DNA from: Asparagopsis taxiformis
Lineage: Eukaryota; Rhodophyta; Florideophyceae; Bonnemaisoniales; Bonnemaisoniaceae
Assembly: GCA_030407315.1 (NCBI GenBank)
Contig: JALQPE010002790.1
Coordinates: 1-64,000, forward strand
Direction: 5' to 3'
DNA: 64,000 nt
Part shown: positions 42,349-52,786 of the stretch, piece by piece
Layout of the letters: every line of letters begins with the position of its first letter
Numbering within the stretch: the first letter of the stretch is position 1
Notes under the pieces: generated by a model
Seen by the model: the letters and a program-made list of their open reading frames with translations, nothing else
The model's database searches: none
What the model was told of the DNA's origin: nothing
Position numbers and translations under genes: made by a program

Positions 42349-45246
42349 TCAATATGCCGCTCCTCTTCTATGTGTCTTATTCAACTGCGCCAAATGCTGC
42401 AGAAACTCTTTCTTCTCCAGTATTGTCTCAATATCCAAGTGCAAACGGAAGCACCAAATATGGTCCGGATTTGACGGATCGTTAATCTGCTCCGCCGCCG
42501 CATCTTCACGCCGCAGTCGCGAATCCATGCCGAGCAAATCCTGCAGAGGAAATATGGTCCACATGGCCGGACTGGCCAAATGATCAGTAACGGCCCACTC
42601 TAAAATTTCTGGCGTACATTCCTCTGGCGGACCTTTCCCGTCGCGTTTCATCAGTTGAGTCCAATACTTCCGGCGCTGATCTGTAGGTATTTCCTCCCAC
42701 CAGCCGCGGAACGTGCTTGTGTCATGCGACGATGTCGTCGCAACACATTCGTATTTGTATTCCGATGGCACGCCAAAATCTGCGTCACCGGCAGGCATTC
42801 GTTGCACGGCCAAACTTAAGATACTCGTCTCTTCCATGACGGACGGGACGCAATTGGGAATCAATCCAAGATCCTCTCCACAGACCAGCATGTTACTCGC
42901 CGATTTCATCATTGGCAGTCGTTCGAGGCCGTTCTTTTTCCACAGATCATCCTGTCGTCGCAGGAAATATTGCTCATGTAGACTGTAGAGCGCCGCTTTC
43001 CAATCGTTGGGTAGTTCGGCATAGCTCGACGTAGTCTGCATCATGAAGCGCGGATGGAACATGTCTGGTTGCTCAATATCAACAACCAAACAGACGTTGT
43101 TAAACAGCTGCGAAAATTTGTTCCTCATTTCATTGTTGTGCTGTCGCTGTGAGTCGGATGTATCCTCAGAAATGGGGAAGAACTGGTCAATCTTACGCTC
43201 CGTATCAACCTCGGGCTTGAATTGGAGTCGATCATTCCACAGTGGCTCAAAGAATTGATCCTTGACTTTCCACCATTCATCTTGAAATGTTTGCTGAAGA
43301 ATGCCATCTCGAACATACGGCTTAACATAGCGATCAATATCCCACAAGCCCAACGACTCCAATTCCTGGCGCGTGATGGGATGGGCGGGAAAGAAGCGAC
43401 CGCAATTGCCGGTGCGAAACTGGGCCGGTATCTCCCAAATTCTGAAGAAGCCCAAGATGTGGTCGATTCGATACGCATGGAAATAATTGCTCATATGACC
43501 TAAGCGACTGCGCCACCACGCATAGTTGTCCTTGCTCATCGCATCCCAGTCGTACGTCGGAAACTCCCAATTCTGTCCGTGCGCAGAGAAGAAATCGGGC
43601 GGCGCTCGAGCTTGCATGTCGAGACGGAACAAATGCGGATTCACCCATGTATCCACACAGTACCGGTTCACACCGATCGGTAGGTCGCCTTTGAAAACGA
43701 CTTGATGTTCGGCTGCGTATTGCGCCGCCGCTGAAAGCTGCTTGTGCAGATGAAACTGTGTGTAGTATGCGACGCCAAAGTAATCAAAATGAAAAGTATC
43801 TGGCGCTGCAAGGTCGCATATCGCGGATGGCGTTATCGACTTGCGAGCACCCCACTGATCGTAATTGGAGCTTCCATTCACCTCCATGAGAAAACGGAAG
43901 GCGGCATACGGAACAAGCCAGTTTTGATTCTCTTCAAACCAGCTTGTAAACTCTTTCGACTCGAGAAATTCATTCTTCTGTAACTTGTACATGCGGCGAA
44001 TATATCGAAGCTTCACGTCGATAACTTTCATGTAATTAATCTTGTCCAAACTATTCAATCGTTTGCGATCTGCTTCGTACTCTTCCTGCATCTCAGGCGA
44101 CATGGTTCCCAAAGCTTCGATATTGATGTACTGCGGATGCAGTGCAAACGATGAAACGGCAGAGTATGGATAACTGTCACGGTAGTTATTATTGGAAGTC
44201 GTATCGTTAATCGGGAGAAGTTGCAATAACTGATAACCAGCTGCAACACAAAAGTCAACAAGCTTTGGCAAGTCATTGAATTCGCCAACGCCACATGACG
44301 TAGCCGATCGAATTGAAAAAACTGGTAAAGCGACACCAGCGCCCTTCCAACACGTCGGATACGCCAGAGAACATTCACTAGGCGCCAGAACGATCGGAGC
44401 AACGCCCGCTTTCAACGCCAGAAACTTTTGATCATCCTCATTCAACTGCAATTTCCTTTCCCTTGTATCTTGCACAACGAGTTTCTTCGTCTCCTTATCC
44501 CTGATCAAAAAGCGATAAGAAACATCGGTGGCATCAGCCAGCATGGGAACTGCGCCTGTCCAAACGGGACTTTCAACATCGGACAATGCCACCGCATCTT
44601 CAACGGAATCATTCCCCAGCGTTTCCGAACTGCCACAAACGCACACTTCATGGCCGAGAAGCACACGCTCCGCAAACACAGAAAACCGCGCCACATAAGC
44701 GCCGCGACCGAACACCAGCGCCTTACTGAGCGCGATGGAGTCTCTCGCGGCGGCCACCTTGGCGCCCTCGCGGTCGTCAAGCGGGCGTCGGAAGATGACG
44801 TCGGTAAATGCAGCGGTGGAGAATATCTCCCGCGACGCATCCGGTTTGGAACGCCATTCATCTCGTACGAGATAGTCGCCCTTGAGCGGTCGTAAATCGA
44901 GATTCAACTTTCTAGCAGAGCCGCTTTCCCATTTGATATGGCCTCCATCCTGTTCCGACGCCTTTAATCCGTACTTGTACTGCAGCGGCTCCGTGCAACG
45001 GAACTGTTCCAGTTGTATCGTCCACACGCCCGGAGATTCAAACGACATGGCAACTGCAGCTTTGGGGGAAAATGAACCGAGAATCGATGTGGAGCCCGAG
45101 AGCACGATCGATTCGCCGAAACGAGTGTCGGCTGTGACGCAGAAACGCAGCGTTAGCGATGAGTTTTGCGCATCTGCATCGTTGGACGGCTTGGCTTGCG
45201 CCGGCTCGATCGTTAGGGAAGATAGGGCTTCCGGGGTGTCATCCAT
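42349..45246 (-). CDS. DPE2: 4-alpha-glucanotransferase, DPE2 type (GH77 with two CBM20)
   Basis: The product is about 965 residues, the usual DPE2 length. DPE2 transfers glucose from maltose to a heteroglycan in the cytosol during starch breakdown. Two starch-binding CBM20 domains come first: about residues 20-135 (LRFCVTADTRFGESIVLSGS) and 165-275 (FAERVLLGHEVCVCGSSETL). The GH77 domain follows, with SCGVGEFNDL, LLQLLPINDT, the nucleophile region RIDHILGFFRIW, the acid/base region CGEDLGLIPNCVP and SSHDTSTFRGWW. The DPE2-specific insert within GH77 is present (KLRYIRRMYKLQKNEFLES region). The start at 45246 has a GCCATGG context. Upstream in-frame Mets at 45261 and 45372 precede sequence containing a GATA repeat and look like leader. 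Confidence 0.95.
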   Translation of the reverse strand: MDDTPEALSSLTIEPAQAKPSNDADAQNSSLTLRFCVTADTRFGESIVLSGSTSILGSFSPKAAVAMSFESPGVWTIQLEQFRCTEPLQYKYGLKASEQDGGHIKWESGSARKLNLDLRPLKGDYLVRDEWRSKPDASREIFSTAAFTDVIFRRPLDDREGAKVAAARDSIALSKALVFGRGAYVARFSVFAERVLLGHEVCVCGSSETLGNDSVEDAVALSDVESPVWTGAVPMLADATDVSYRFLIRDKETKKLVVQDTRERKLQLNEDDQKFLALKAGVAPIVLAPSECSLAYPTCWKGAGVALPVFSIRSATSCGVGEFNDLPKLVDFCVAAGYQLLQLLPINDTTSNNNYRDSYPYSAVSSFALHPQYINIEALGTMSPEMQEEYEADRKRLNSLDKINYMKVIDVKLRYIRRMYKLQKNEFLESKEFTSWFEENQNWLVPYAAFRFLMEVNGSSNYDQWGARKSITPSAICDLAAPDTFHFDYFGVAYYTQFHLHKQLSAAAQYAAEHQVVFKGDLPIGVNRYCVDTWVNPHLFRLDMQARAPPDFFSAHGQNWEFPTYDWDAMSKDNYAWWRSRLGHMSNYFHAYRIDHILGFFRIWEIPAQFRTGNCGRFFPAHPITRQELESLGLWDIDRYVKPYVRDGILQQTFQDEWWKVKDQFFEPLWNDRLQFKPEVDTERKIDQFFPISEDTSDSQRQHNNEMRNKFSQLFNNVCLVVDIEQPDMFHPRFMMQTTSSYAELPNDWKAALYSLHEQYFLRRQDDLWKKNGLERLPMMKSASNMLVCGEDLGLIPNCVPSVMEETSILSLAVQRMPAGDADFGVPSEYKYECVATTSSHDTSTFRGWWEEIPTDQRRKYWTQLMKRDGKGPPEECTPEILEWAVTDHLASPAMWTIFPLQDLLGMDSRLRREDAAAEQINDPSNPDHIWCFRLHLDIETILEKKEFLQHLAQLNKTHRRGAAY

Positions 45247-45960
45247 GGCTTTGAGCAGCATGTCTGGATGATGGGATTGGATCAACCGCTGTCGGTCGCC
45301 CGGGTGATAGATAGATAGATAGACGGACGCGTTGATCTCATGGTTGAGGAGATGCAGGTGCCGTATCAGCAAGTGGATGTTTTGCGTGAAGATGATTCGC
45401 GGAAAGTTGTGCTGAAGATACTTTATTGCGCATGATGCGTCTCATTGGCTGGCGAATTGAGACAAAATTATACCTGAAATTGATGCCGTGCAACTTGCAC
45501 CAGTTGATTTCTGATGGCTCAGGTCGCTTACAACCAACTTTCAACGAGGCGGAACTCGCCCGCGTATGAAGCTCTCAAGTGACAGCCAATTGCTGGTTGT
45601 GACGAGTCCGTTCGGGAAGATTGCGTGCGCAACAGTTGCGCAGCTTTGGATCGTACCATCCATGGATTGCGACCGATGATTCAGACAACTTGACGTATGA
45701 TGTTCACTATTTGCACAGACCTATCTCTAGCGTGCGTGACCTACGTCTGAGATAGAAGCGCGATCGAAACCATTCCAATCTACATCGCCACACGGTCGAG
45801 CTGTCGTATTCGACGTACAACCATCCCTGTGGTTGTTTCCTACAAGCCCGCGTCGCGTCATCGCCACGCGCGCATCGACACGAATTCCGCTCGGCGCACA
45901 ATCCAGTTGGAGTCTGGGTGATATACACACGGATAAAACAAATTTTCTATTTCAACTCCA
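45247..45960. other. Intergenic region upstream of DPE2
   Basis: It lies between two minus-strand genes. It contains a short GATAGATAGATAGATA repeat (about 45307-45322). It should hold the DPE2 promoter and the 3' flank of the OSCA/CSC1 gene. No gene is seen. Confidence 0.4.
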
Positions 45961-48162
45961 TCACGGACCCTCCAGTTCGAGCGTCTGCTTTCGAATATGT
46001 GGAGCTATTCCACTAAGATCTTCCTCATCGCCAATCGGCCGCATGCCTGGATGAATGTACAAGTCAACGAAATGCTCCGGCACAACATCTTCAATTCCGT
46101 CGCGTTCGTCCGCGAGGCTCAGATCGATCAGCGTACCAAACTTGGCGCGTAGGAAGAACGTCTTGCGACAGTATCGATGAAACGCCACGGAAATCAAGAA
46201 CGACAATCCAGCCAGTACAGCTTGTGGCGCCGCAAGTTTCAAACTCATGATTGCGATGATGGAAACTTGATGCACGTACAACCCGAACAGAAGACCGGCC
46301 CACGACGCGCGGAACATGATGCCGCCGCCTTCGAACATCGGCCGGTGCGAGTACAACAGCACGAATTTCGTGCACATGTACGCCACGCAATAGTAGATCA
46401 ACGCGACGACGCAAATCAACGGCGCGATCGTGGAGTATACATAGGCGATTAATGAGAACATCGTGCAGAGAGCGTACAGTTTCGTAAACGGATACGCAGC
46501 GAATATTCCGTCCGCTTTTCGAATTTCACGAATCGTTCGCGCTCCTCGCATCAGAAATGGTCGCACCAGAAGACGACCAATGTTCAACATCCCCAGAGCA
46601 CTGCCGAGAAATGCGTTTATCAAGACGTATTTCATTAGGAACGTTGCCTGTGCCGGAACGCTTACCGAGAGCAATGATACTATGGACGACGGGTTTTCGA
46701 AAATCTCTTGCAGTTTCTTCAACACACTCCCGATGATGACCACGTAGAAGAAATTGGACATTGTGTAAAACATGAATAGATAACTTCGAATCTTGGCCTC
46801 CACATTCGGCAGCGTATGAATTCTCTCAAAGGAAATGATCACACGGATGATGAGCGGAATGAGTTGCAGTAACAAGAACAGCAATAAAGGAGGTAAGAAC
46901 CCCTCAATAAATGATGCCAACGCAGGGCTGTTCTCCTGAATGTCGGCAAGAAAAGTCAAGCTCGGAAATCGTTTCACAATCTCTGGGAAATGTCGCAGTC
47001 CCGAAATAAATCCGGCAGGAACAGACCAGATCACTGTCAGAGCAACAACCAACCCAAATGTCACATACTGACGAACGCTTCTCGTCATGCCCATAATATC
47101 AATTCGATTCCAATTCACCCCACGGGGTTCCGCCGCACGCGACACCCTCCACTCATTTTCGCTCTTCCAAATCGGAGCAATCGCAGCGAAAGAAGCGGCG
47201 CGTTTACTCCGAAACACCACAATAGCCCCATGTGTCATCGGCGCAAACGAGTCCAAGTCGCTTTCCTTCTCACGAACCCGTTTGGCCAAAACATCCTGCT
47301 GAGCTGACCAATATTCCAGAGCATCGCATTTCCTTCCTCGATGCCGCGTCGTCGGCCTCCGTCCATACTTTGCGTAGCGCTCATCCATAACCACATCCCA
47401 CTCGGCACGCTCGCGTCTCGATACTGCCTTGAGATACTTGTTCTTCAATCCGTACAGCTTCTCCGCATCGCGTACCTGGTGAATCTTCACCACCTCCCCC
47501 GGAAATATAGTATCAAACATCCTGAATATCGCCTCCTCATTCCGACTAGCGGCAGGGATGTCCATCACAATCGCCGCAAAATTGGACGGATTATTCGAGT
47601 CGGCGCGATACTGGCGTCGATATTTTGTGTACGCCTTGATGTCCCAATAAAGAAAGTAACATATCGTCGCAACCACGAAAAACTCCGACACAAGCGTCAC
47701 CCACAACCGCCCCGACTTGTCCGGCACGTTGGCAAGACTCACCACTTCAATCCCCACCGCGCGGCGCGGATCGCCCTCCGGCAAGCCTGTATCGGCGGTG
47801 ATATAGGTCGGGTACAAAACAATAGCAGTGAACAAGGACAGCACGGCAAACACCTTGATCTGCGACACAATAAAGCGCAGATACATCGCGACGTCAAGCC
47901 CGTGCGTCTTGACGATTTGAGCTTCCGGATACTGGAAGGTCGGAATGGTCCAGCTGAGCGGGCCGTTGGGCGGGCGCGGCAGGGCGAAGAACGGGGTGCC
48001 GTCGTAGTTTGTCCATTGCGGGTCGTTGGATGCGCGTTCGCGATAAAAGTAGATTCCCGGATAAAAATATCGCAGCACATCGAATACCACGAGCACCACG
48101 ACGAGGATGAACACGCCGAGGCCGAGATTGCTCAGCACGCCGAGCGACTTGGAGTCGACCAT
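45961..48162 (-). CDS. OSCA/CSC1-type hyperosmolality-gated cation channel (DUF221)
   Basis: The product is 733 residues with about 10-11 membrane spans. The first span is at residues 9-31. A short extracellular part and two spans follow, then a cytosolic domain of about 200 residues carrying the RRM-like fold (NPSNFAAIVMDIPAASRNEE, GAIVVFRSKRAASFAA). The pore domain starts at about 375 with the family's GFISGL...FIEGFLPPLLLFLLLQLIP region and continues to about residue 670 (YSHRPMFEGGGIMF is typical). OSCA/CSC1/TMEM63 proteins are mechanically or osmotically gated, calcium-permeable channels. A short acidic C-tail follows. Confidence 0.93.
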   Translation of the reverse strand: MVDSKSLGVLSNLGLGVFILVVVLVVFDVLRYFYPGIYFYRERASNDPQWTNYDGTPFFALPRPPNGPLSWTIPTFQYPEAQIVKTHGLDVAMYLRFIVSQIKVFAVLSLFTAIVLYPTYITADTGLPEGDPRRAVGIEVVSLANVPDKSGRLWVTLVSEFFVVATICYFLYWDIKAYTKYRRQYRADSNNPSNFAAIVMDIPAASRNEEAIFRMFDTIFPGEVVKIHQVRDAEKLYGLKNKYLKAVSRRERAEWDVVMDERYAKYGRRPTTRHRGRKCDALEYWSAQQDVLAKRVREKESDLDSFAPMTHGAIVVFRSKRAASFAAIAPIWKSENEWRVSRAAEPRGVNWNRIDIMGMTRSVRQYVTFGLVVALTVIWSVPAGFISGLRHFPEIVKRFPSLTFLADIQENSPALASFIEGFLPPLLLFLLLQLIPLIIRVIISFERIHTLPNVEAKIRSYLFMFYTMSNFFYVVIIGSVLKKLQEIFENPSSIVSLLSVSVPAQATFLMKYVLINAFLGSALGMLNIGRLLVRPFLMRGARTIREIRKADGIFAAYPFTKLYALCTMFSLIAYVYSTIAPLICVVALIYYCVAYMCTKFVLLYSHRPMFEGGGIMFRASWAGLLFGLYVHQVSIIAIMSLKLAAPQAVLAGLSFLISVAFHRYCRKTFFLRAKFGTLIDLSLADERDGIEDVVPEHFVDLYIHPGMRPIGDEEDLSGIAPHIRKQTLELEGP

Positions 48163-49389
48163 GCAGGAATGGGGCGGTGTGTTTGTCGGGGAGGGGGCAC
48201 GACCGCACGCGCAATGGTGGAGATGTGGACTTGCGGGGTGGATGGGCGCGCAGATGAAGGGTGGGACAGATGCGGTGGAAGCAATGACGGGGAAGGAAGA
48301 GGTGCTATGGTGTATCGCGATACAATGTATGAACGAGTGATGTGGAGCGGTGCGTGTGAGCGGGGACGCTATTTCTGATGGATGGATGGAGATTGGGAAA
48401 ATAGTGCAAACGCATCTGGATGGAGTTGTATTGTAACCGATGTAAGTTGTCCAGAGTTGTGCGTGTGTTGTGGTGCGACGAGCGATGGGTGGAGTGATCG
48501 CTGTCGGCCGTTACAGATATGAGACCAACCGGTGTAAGTGTGCGGGTAGCACTGCAGACGTGTGAGACGGAGCGCAGCGAGTTTGTCCTGATCATTGACA
48601 CGTACCAACTGGTAGCGTAGCGCGTGCACGTATGTACGTCCAGCGCTCGACCGTCGCGGACGCGCAGTGGTCTGCGAGGCGTCGGTTGGTCGCGAGACGT
48701 GGGCGCTTTCAAACATGGATCAAATTTTGGCTTTTGGTGCGCTGTCGCGCGTGCGAACGGTACCATGGAATGTTCGGAAAAACGTGCCCTCAGGAAACAA
48801 CCTTCCACCAATGCCTTCCGAGTGCACTTGGCATCATACGCGCAACACAGGTCTAGTTGTCGCGGTCACGGTCTACACACCAATTGCACACGGCCAAGTG
48901 GCGGTGCCATGTGCTGGAAGGATCAGATCAGATCAATTGGATCATCGTGAGTCATATGCGCAGCGGATTCATAGTCACGGTAGTCACAATCTGGACTCGA
49001 CTCAGCTTACATGTATTCATTCATTCATTCGAGCACTCATTTATACGGCCAATGAAATCAATCAATCAATCGCTGTCGACACGGAACTATCTCGCTGCAC
49101 TGGTGAGGGACAGTGCCAATCTATGTGACGCATCACTGTTATTGTCCATTCTTTTCAATGACTCCCGCATTGCATCGCGTCGCATCGCATGTAAGCGCAC
49201 CGCACCGCACCGCAAACACTCCAACGCCGACCGACCCCGTATCTACGTGTCAGCTTCTTTGCCGCTCATGTGATTGATACGTGTGCTCGATGTACTTGGT
49301 GTCGATCCGCCCCTCGACCTCCAGTGTCCACCTGTGCACGGTTACACGTTTGCACGTGTGACCGCTGGCATGCCCCACCATTTCTCATC
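48163..49389. other. Intergenic region, no convincing gene
   Basis: It contains the OSCA/CSC1 upstream region. Frames on both strands are short or low-complexity. Confidence 0.35.
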
Positions 49390-49456
49390 CGCAAACAAGC
49401 TAGCTTCAAGCTAGCTAGCTTGTTTGCGACCAAGCTAAATTTAGTAGCTTGGTCGC
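49390..49456. repeat. Two adjoining perfect hairpins
   Basis: Hairpin 1 has 16-base arms at 49390-49405 (CGCAAACAAGCTAGCT) and 49413-49428 with a 7-base loop. Hairpin 2 has 12-base arms at 49426-49437 (GCGACCAAGCTA) and 49445-49456 with a 7-base loop. They share three bases, so only one can form fully at a time. Neither is followed by a T-run. Their function is unknown. Confidence 0.8.
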
Positions 49457-49538
49457 CCACCACCAACAGCAATGCCGTATGATCACATCAGTTGCCTGTT
49501 TTGTGTGAGCCCATAAACCATCTTGTTGTTGTACGTAC

Positions 49539-49697
49539 CTGCCCTAGCACTATAGAAAGGATCCATCCATCGCGCGTCCTTGTATGCAATTCCTTCCTTC
49601 TTCAGCCAACTCCCGTTAACGTTCATGATCCACCATGTTCCAGCAACATGTGCACGCGCAATAGCAAAATCACCCCCGCCGATCATCATGCTCTCCT
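49539..49697 (-). CDS. Possible internal exon of an unrecognised gene
   Basis: On the minus strand the segment reads as a protein-like run with MMIGGGDFAIARAHVAGTWW and MNVNGSWLKKEGIAYKDARW. It follows a GTAACACAG acceptor-like sequence and ends at a GCAG/GTACGT donor-like site. The 159 nt form a symmetric phase-1 exon. The frame is also open a little on both sides (about 49770-49483), so a short unspliced gene is possible. No matching exons were identified nearby. Confidence 0.3.
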
Positions 49698-50208
49698 CTG
49701 TGTTACACACATCACTCACCTCCGTAACATACCTGTTGACACCGTTCAGTGAACACCAAGCAGTGATGCAGAATGTCTGTACAAATCTAACAAATTATGC
49801 CTCCTACTCTGCTGCTCGGTTGCGTCTTTACCAGTGCCTGTCTCTGGAGAGTAGTTATTCATTCATTCAATCAAACAGCTTTGTCAATGTGCTCGCAATA
49901 CCCGTAAATGATTCTTTACCCACATTTGAATTAATTTAGTAACAGTTGCATGGGTTGTGTCGCCGAGCTGTGTATATGTGTAAGATCCTCCTCGCACCAT
50001 CCATCCATCCATCCAAAATGTATCACGACAACAACGAAAATTGTTACTCGATCGATCAACAATCCAGCCAGCAAGTACGATGACAGTCAAAATTGGGAGA
50101 TATCAGCCTGATTTCAACTCGCCACAACACAACAAAACACACCACAGCCTACCCTACCCTACCCTACCTGACCCGACCCCACCCAAACACGAAAAAATTT
50201 TGAGCGGA
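49698..50208. other. No gene seen
   Basis: The region holds simple repeats (CCATCCATCCATCC near 50000, ACCCTACCCTACCC near 50150) and the Pol III-type T-run that ends the minus-strand RNA gene (six T on the minus strand at 50197-50192). Confidence 0.4.
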
Positions 50209-50575
50209 TGAACCTGCCGCGCTTCGATCCCAGTTCCTCTCGCACATCCCGATGTGAGCCCGACGGCCCCCATCCCCCAGCTGCAGGGGACCAATCTCCT
50301 CGCCTTCAATCTCTCCTATCCTTCAATCGTCCCCTTCGGTGCCGGTCAGTGCCCCCGGCACGGGGCAATTCCCCGCTCTTCTCCATGTATCATTCATTCT
50401 TCTTAGGCTCGATAGAAGCCGGTCTTGTCCCTGTGTCCAAATGCCCATCCATTGCCGATATGTTCCGCCCCGCTGTCTGTGTCGCCTCGATGTGCCTGCC
50501 CCGGTTGCCATGTGTGCTCCCCCGCAGCTGGTCCATGACGTACGAGCGCCACTGTACCGAATGAGCTACAGGCCC
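50209..50575 (-). ncRNA. tRNA-like RNA gene with a long internal insert, copy 2
   Basis: On the minus strand the 5' end GGGCCTG (50575-50569) is followed by TAGCTCATTCGG, an A-box-like D-arm. The 3' end has GGATCGAAGC (B-box-like T-loop) and CAGGTTC (50216-50210), which pairs with the 5' end using two G-U pairs. Between them, CTCGTAC and GTGCGAG can form a 7-bp stem at the anticodon-stem position, with a 5-base variable region (AGGAA) before the T-arm, as in a tRNA. About 300 nt lie inside that stem. Outside the acceptor, GAGCGGATG and CATCCGCTC pair for nine more base pairs. Six T follow. The T-stem has one mismatch and the D-stem is weak, so a decayed copy of the gene at 59551 is possible. 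Confidence 0.45.
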
Positions 50576-52377
50576 ATCCGCTCGCTTGGTCGGTGCGGCG
50601 AGTGGTGGCATATTTCTACGTGAGCTGCGCTACGCAATGCAACGCAACGCAACGCAACGCAGAACATCATAGCTCAGCACAGCACAGCACATGTGCTCCA
50701 ACACGCCAGGCGGTGGACAGTGGTTACTGACCGCACCAAATGCCGGGGGCATTATGCAGCAGCATAATGGGATTTGGTGCAGACAGGCAGTCCAGTATAG
50801 TTAAGGGTAGTGAAACATGGCAAATGATCGCTATGATGAGAGAACAGAATGAGAATGGGCTTGACGCGGGGGGCGGCGGCGAGTGTGAGTCACGGTTTGT
50901 GACGGTGGGTGGCGGTGTCGCTGTGGATGTGCGCGCTGGCTGGCTGGCTGTCTGACTGACCCAACAATCAATCAACCAATTTGATGCTGCCGTAACTCGT
51001 TCGTTTATTTCCTTCCCTTCTCAACCATATGATACTTGCTCCTATTTATCTTCGGGCGCCTGGCTTCCGCCGCCGCCGTCCCTCTCTTGGCAGTTTGTCA
51101 TACAATCATCATCTGCTGTCCATCAGCACAGCAAGCGTAGTGGTAGCAGAATTTAACACTACAGATCTGATTTGGAACGTTTCGAGACATGGAAACAAAC
51201 ATACGTGTGAACACGGGGCGCCGCACTGGAGGTGAATCACCTCCTCGGGTGATATCCGTCGCTCGACGTGGGCCACCATCAACGTATCACTGGCATTGGC
51301 GCGACACCATTCATATTCCATGTCCTCGCTGTGGTCGACACAATGTGAACTAAATTAAATTTAGTTTCGGTGTGTACATTTCAGTGCGTGTCGTGGGTTC
51401 GTAGTAGTGAATTGCTAAGATTGAACTGTATGTAGATATGTATGTTTGTATGGCAACCAAAGTAGTGGTGGAGGAAGTGTGTTTCCGAGGAGGGGGGATG
51501 CGGATGTACCTGCTAGACACTAACCAACCAACCAAATGTCCGTATGGTACGTTTCGAGCTGCATCTTTGGAGCAACAGCTACAGCTGCAAACTATCAAAT
51601 CTATCTATCTATATCTGTATCGTCGGTCCGTCTCATCATTTGGAAACGATTTGTTCCACTTTCAATCAGCCAAGAATGAATTACTGTATCAATTTTTCGT
51701 CTACCCGTGCCCATACGTCCGCCCGCCCACCCACCGACGGGGCACAACAACTTGTATCCGTCCTACACAAATCGTAAAACACAACACAATCACATCAACA
51801 CACACCCCTCCATTGCATTATCGCTCCGAATGTGTCACCGACCAGCGCCGCCGCCGAAAATCCAAATTTCGCTGCGGAGCTCGCTGTCCGAGAATCAGCG
51901 ACCGCCCGCCCCGCCCCGCCCCGGGCCGTGGACACGGCGCACACATCGACGTTTCATCGCTTCTCCTACACCGCACCACACCACGCCCAACCAACGTATC
52001 TTTCATACGTGTACCATACACCACACGTGGCATCACACGTGTACAATAATCCAACCACGGCGCTTGCAACCTACACGTGCCGCTATACACACATACCTAC
52101 GTTATTCGAAATATCCTTCCCACTCATAGACAGACACCTGCTGCGGCTGACGACTTCCCAGCTCACAATCCAACGGTTCTTCCATACCCGCACATACCCA
52201 CCCGTCTATACCGACACCCGTAAATTGATATTGGTATTCAAGCGGACAAAGTGAATTGAAACCGAAATCAGATTCAACCGTTCAAATACAATGCAACACA
52301 ATACAATACATCAGGCTTCAAGGCCCCCCCGAACCAATCGATAGATAGATAGTGTGCAATAAATGGCAACACATGGC
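50576..52377. other. Intergenic region, no convincing gene
   Basis: The region contains simple repeats (ACGCAACGCAACGCAACGC near 50640, AGCACAGCACAGCAC near 50673). Long frames near 51,440-52,250 are low-complexity. A segment at about 51930-51985 recurs inverted at about 57970-58025. Confidence 0.35.
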
Positions 52378-52617
52378 GCGCTCGCTTGTATCTTCGACAA
52401 GACAAACGCCGTGTGCCAGTGATCTGCTTGGTAATGAAGCATGGGATGGAGCACAAGTTTTCACATACGTTCACCGTCGCCCACGCCGCATGATGCGTTT
52501 TGATCGCATCCGACTTAGCTAGCTTCGTCAAAAATTTTACGCGCCAAAGTCTTGCCGTGCCTCAGCTATCGTTCTGAAGTTAAAATATCTTCTGCGCGTC
52601 TTGAAATTCTATTTTAT
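52378..52617. repeat. Dispersed repeat, copy 1
   Basis: The sequence from CGCTCGCTTGTATCTTCGAC to TTGAAATTCTATTTTATT is closely repeated in the same orientation at 58861-59230. Landmarks shared in order are GTGCCAGTGATCTGC, TTTTCACATACGTTCACCGTC, GCCGCATGATGCGTTTTG and GTGCCTCAGCTATCGTTCTG. No protein is evident. Confidence 0.8.
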
Positions 52618-52786
52618 TGGCTGAATGTCGTTTGCGAAATGTTATGGATTTGTTGTTCACCTTGTCTCCCGCTTTACAAAGTCGACGACGGTCCACTCTC
52701 TTAAATATTATCTTGAGGTGTAAATACTGTGAGGACTACGTTTTGTGTTTGGCATCCTGACACGAAACATATCTTTTCCGCCCGGC

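Noticed and set aside
47341..48378. 345-residue plus-strand frame
   Set aside because: It is antisense to the OSCA/CSC1 gene and is His/Arg-rich without a domain.
50145..50175. ACCCT repeats as an internal telomere tract
   Set aside because: Only four or five imperfect units, embedded in ordinary sequence; a simple repeat is enough.
51438..52254. Overlapping plus-strand frames of 140-203 residues
   Set aside because: Three overlapping frames are all low-complexity (Thr/Pro/Arg/His) and none shows a domain.
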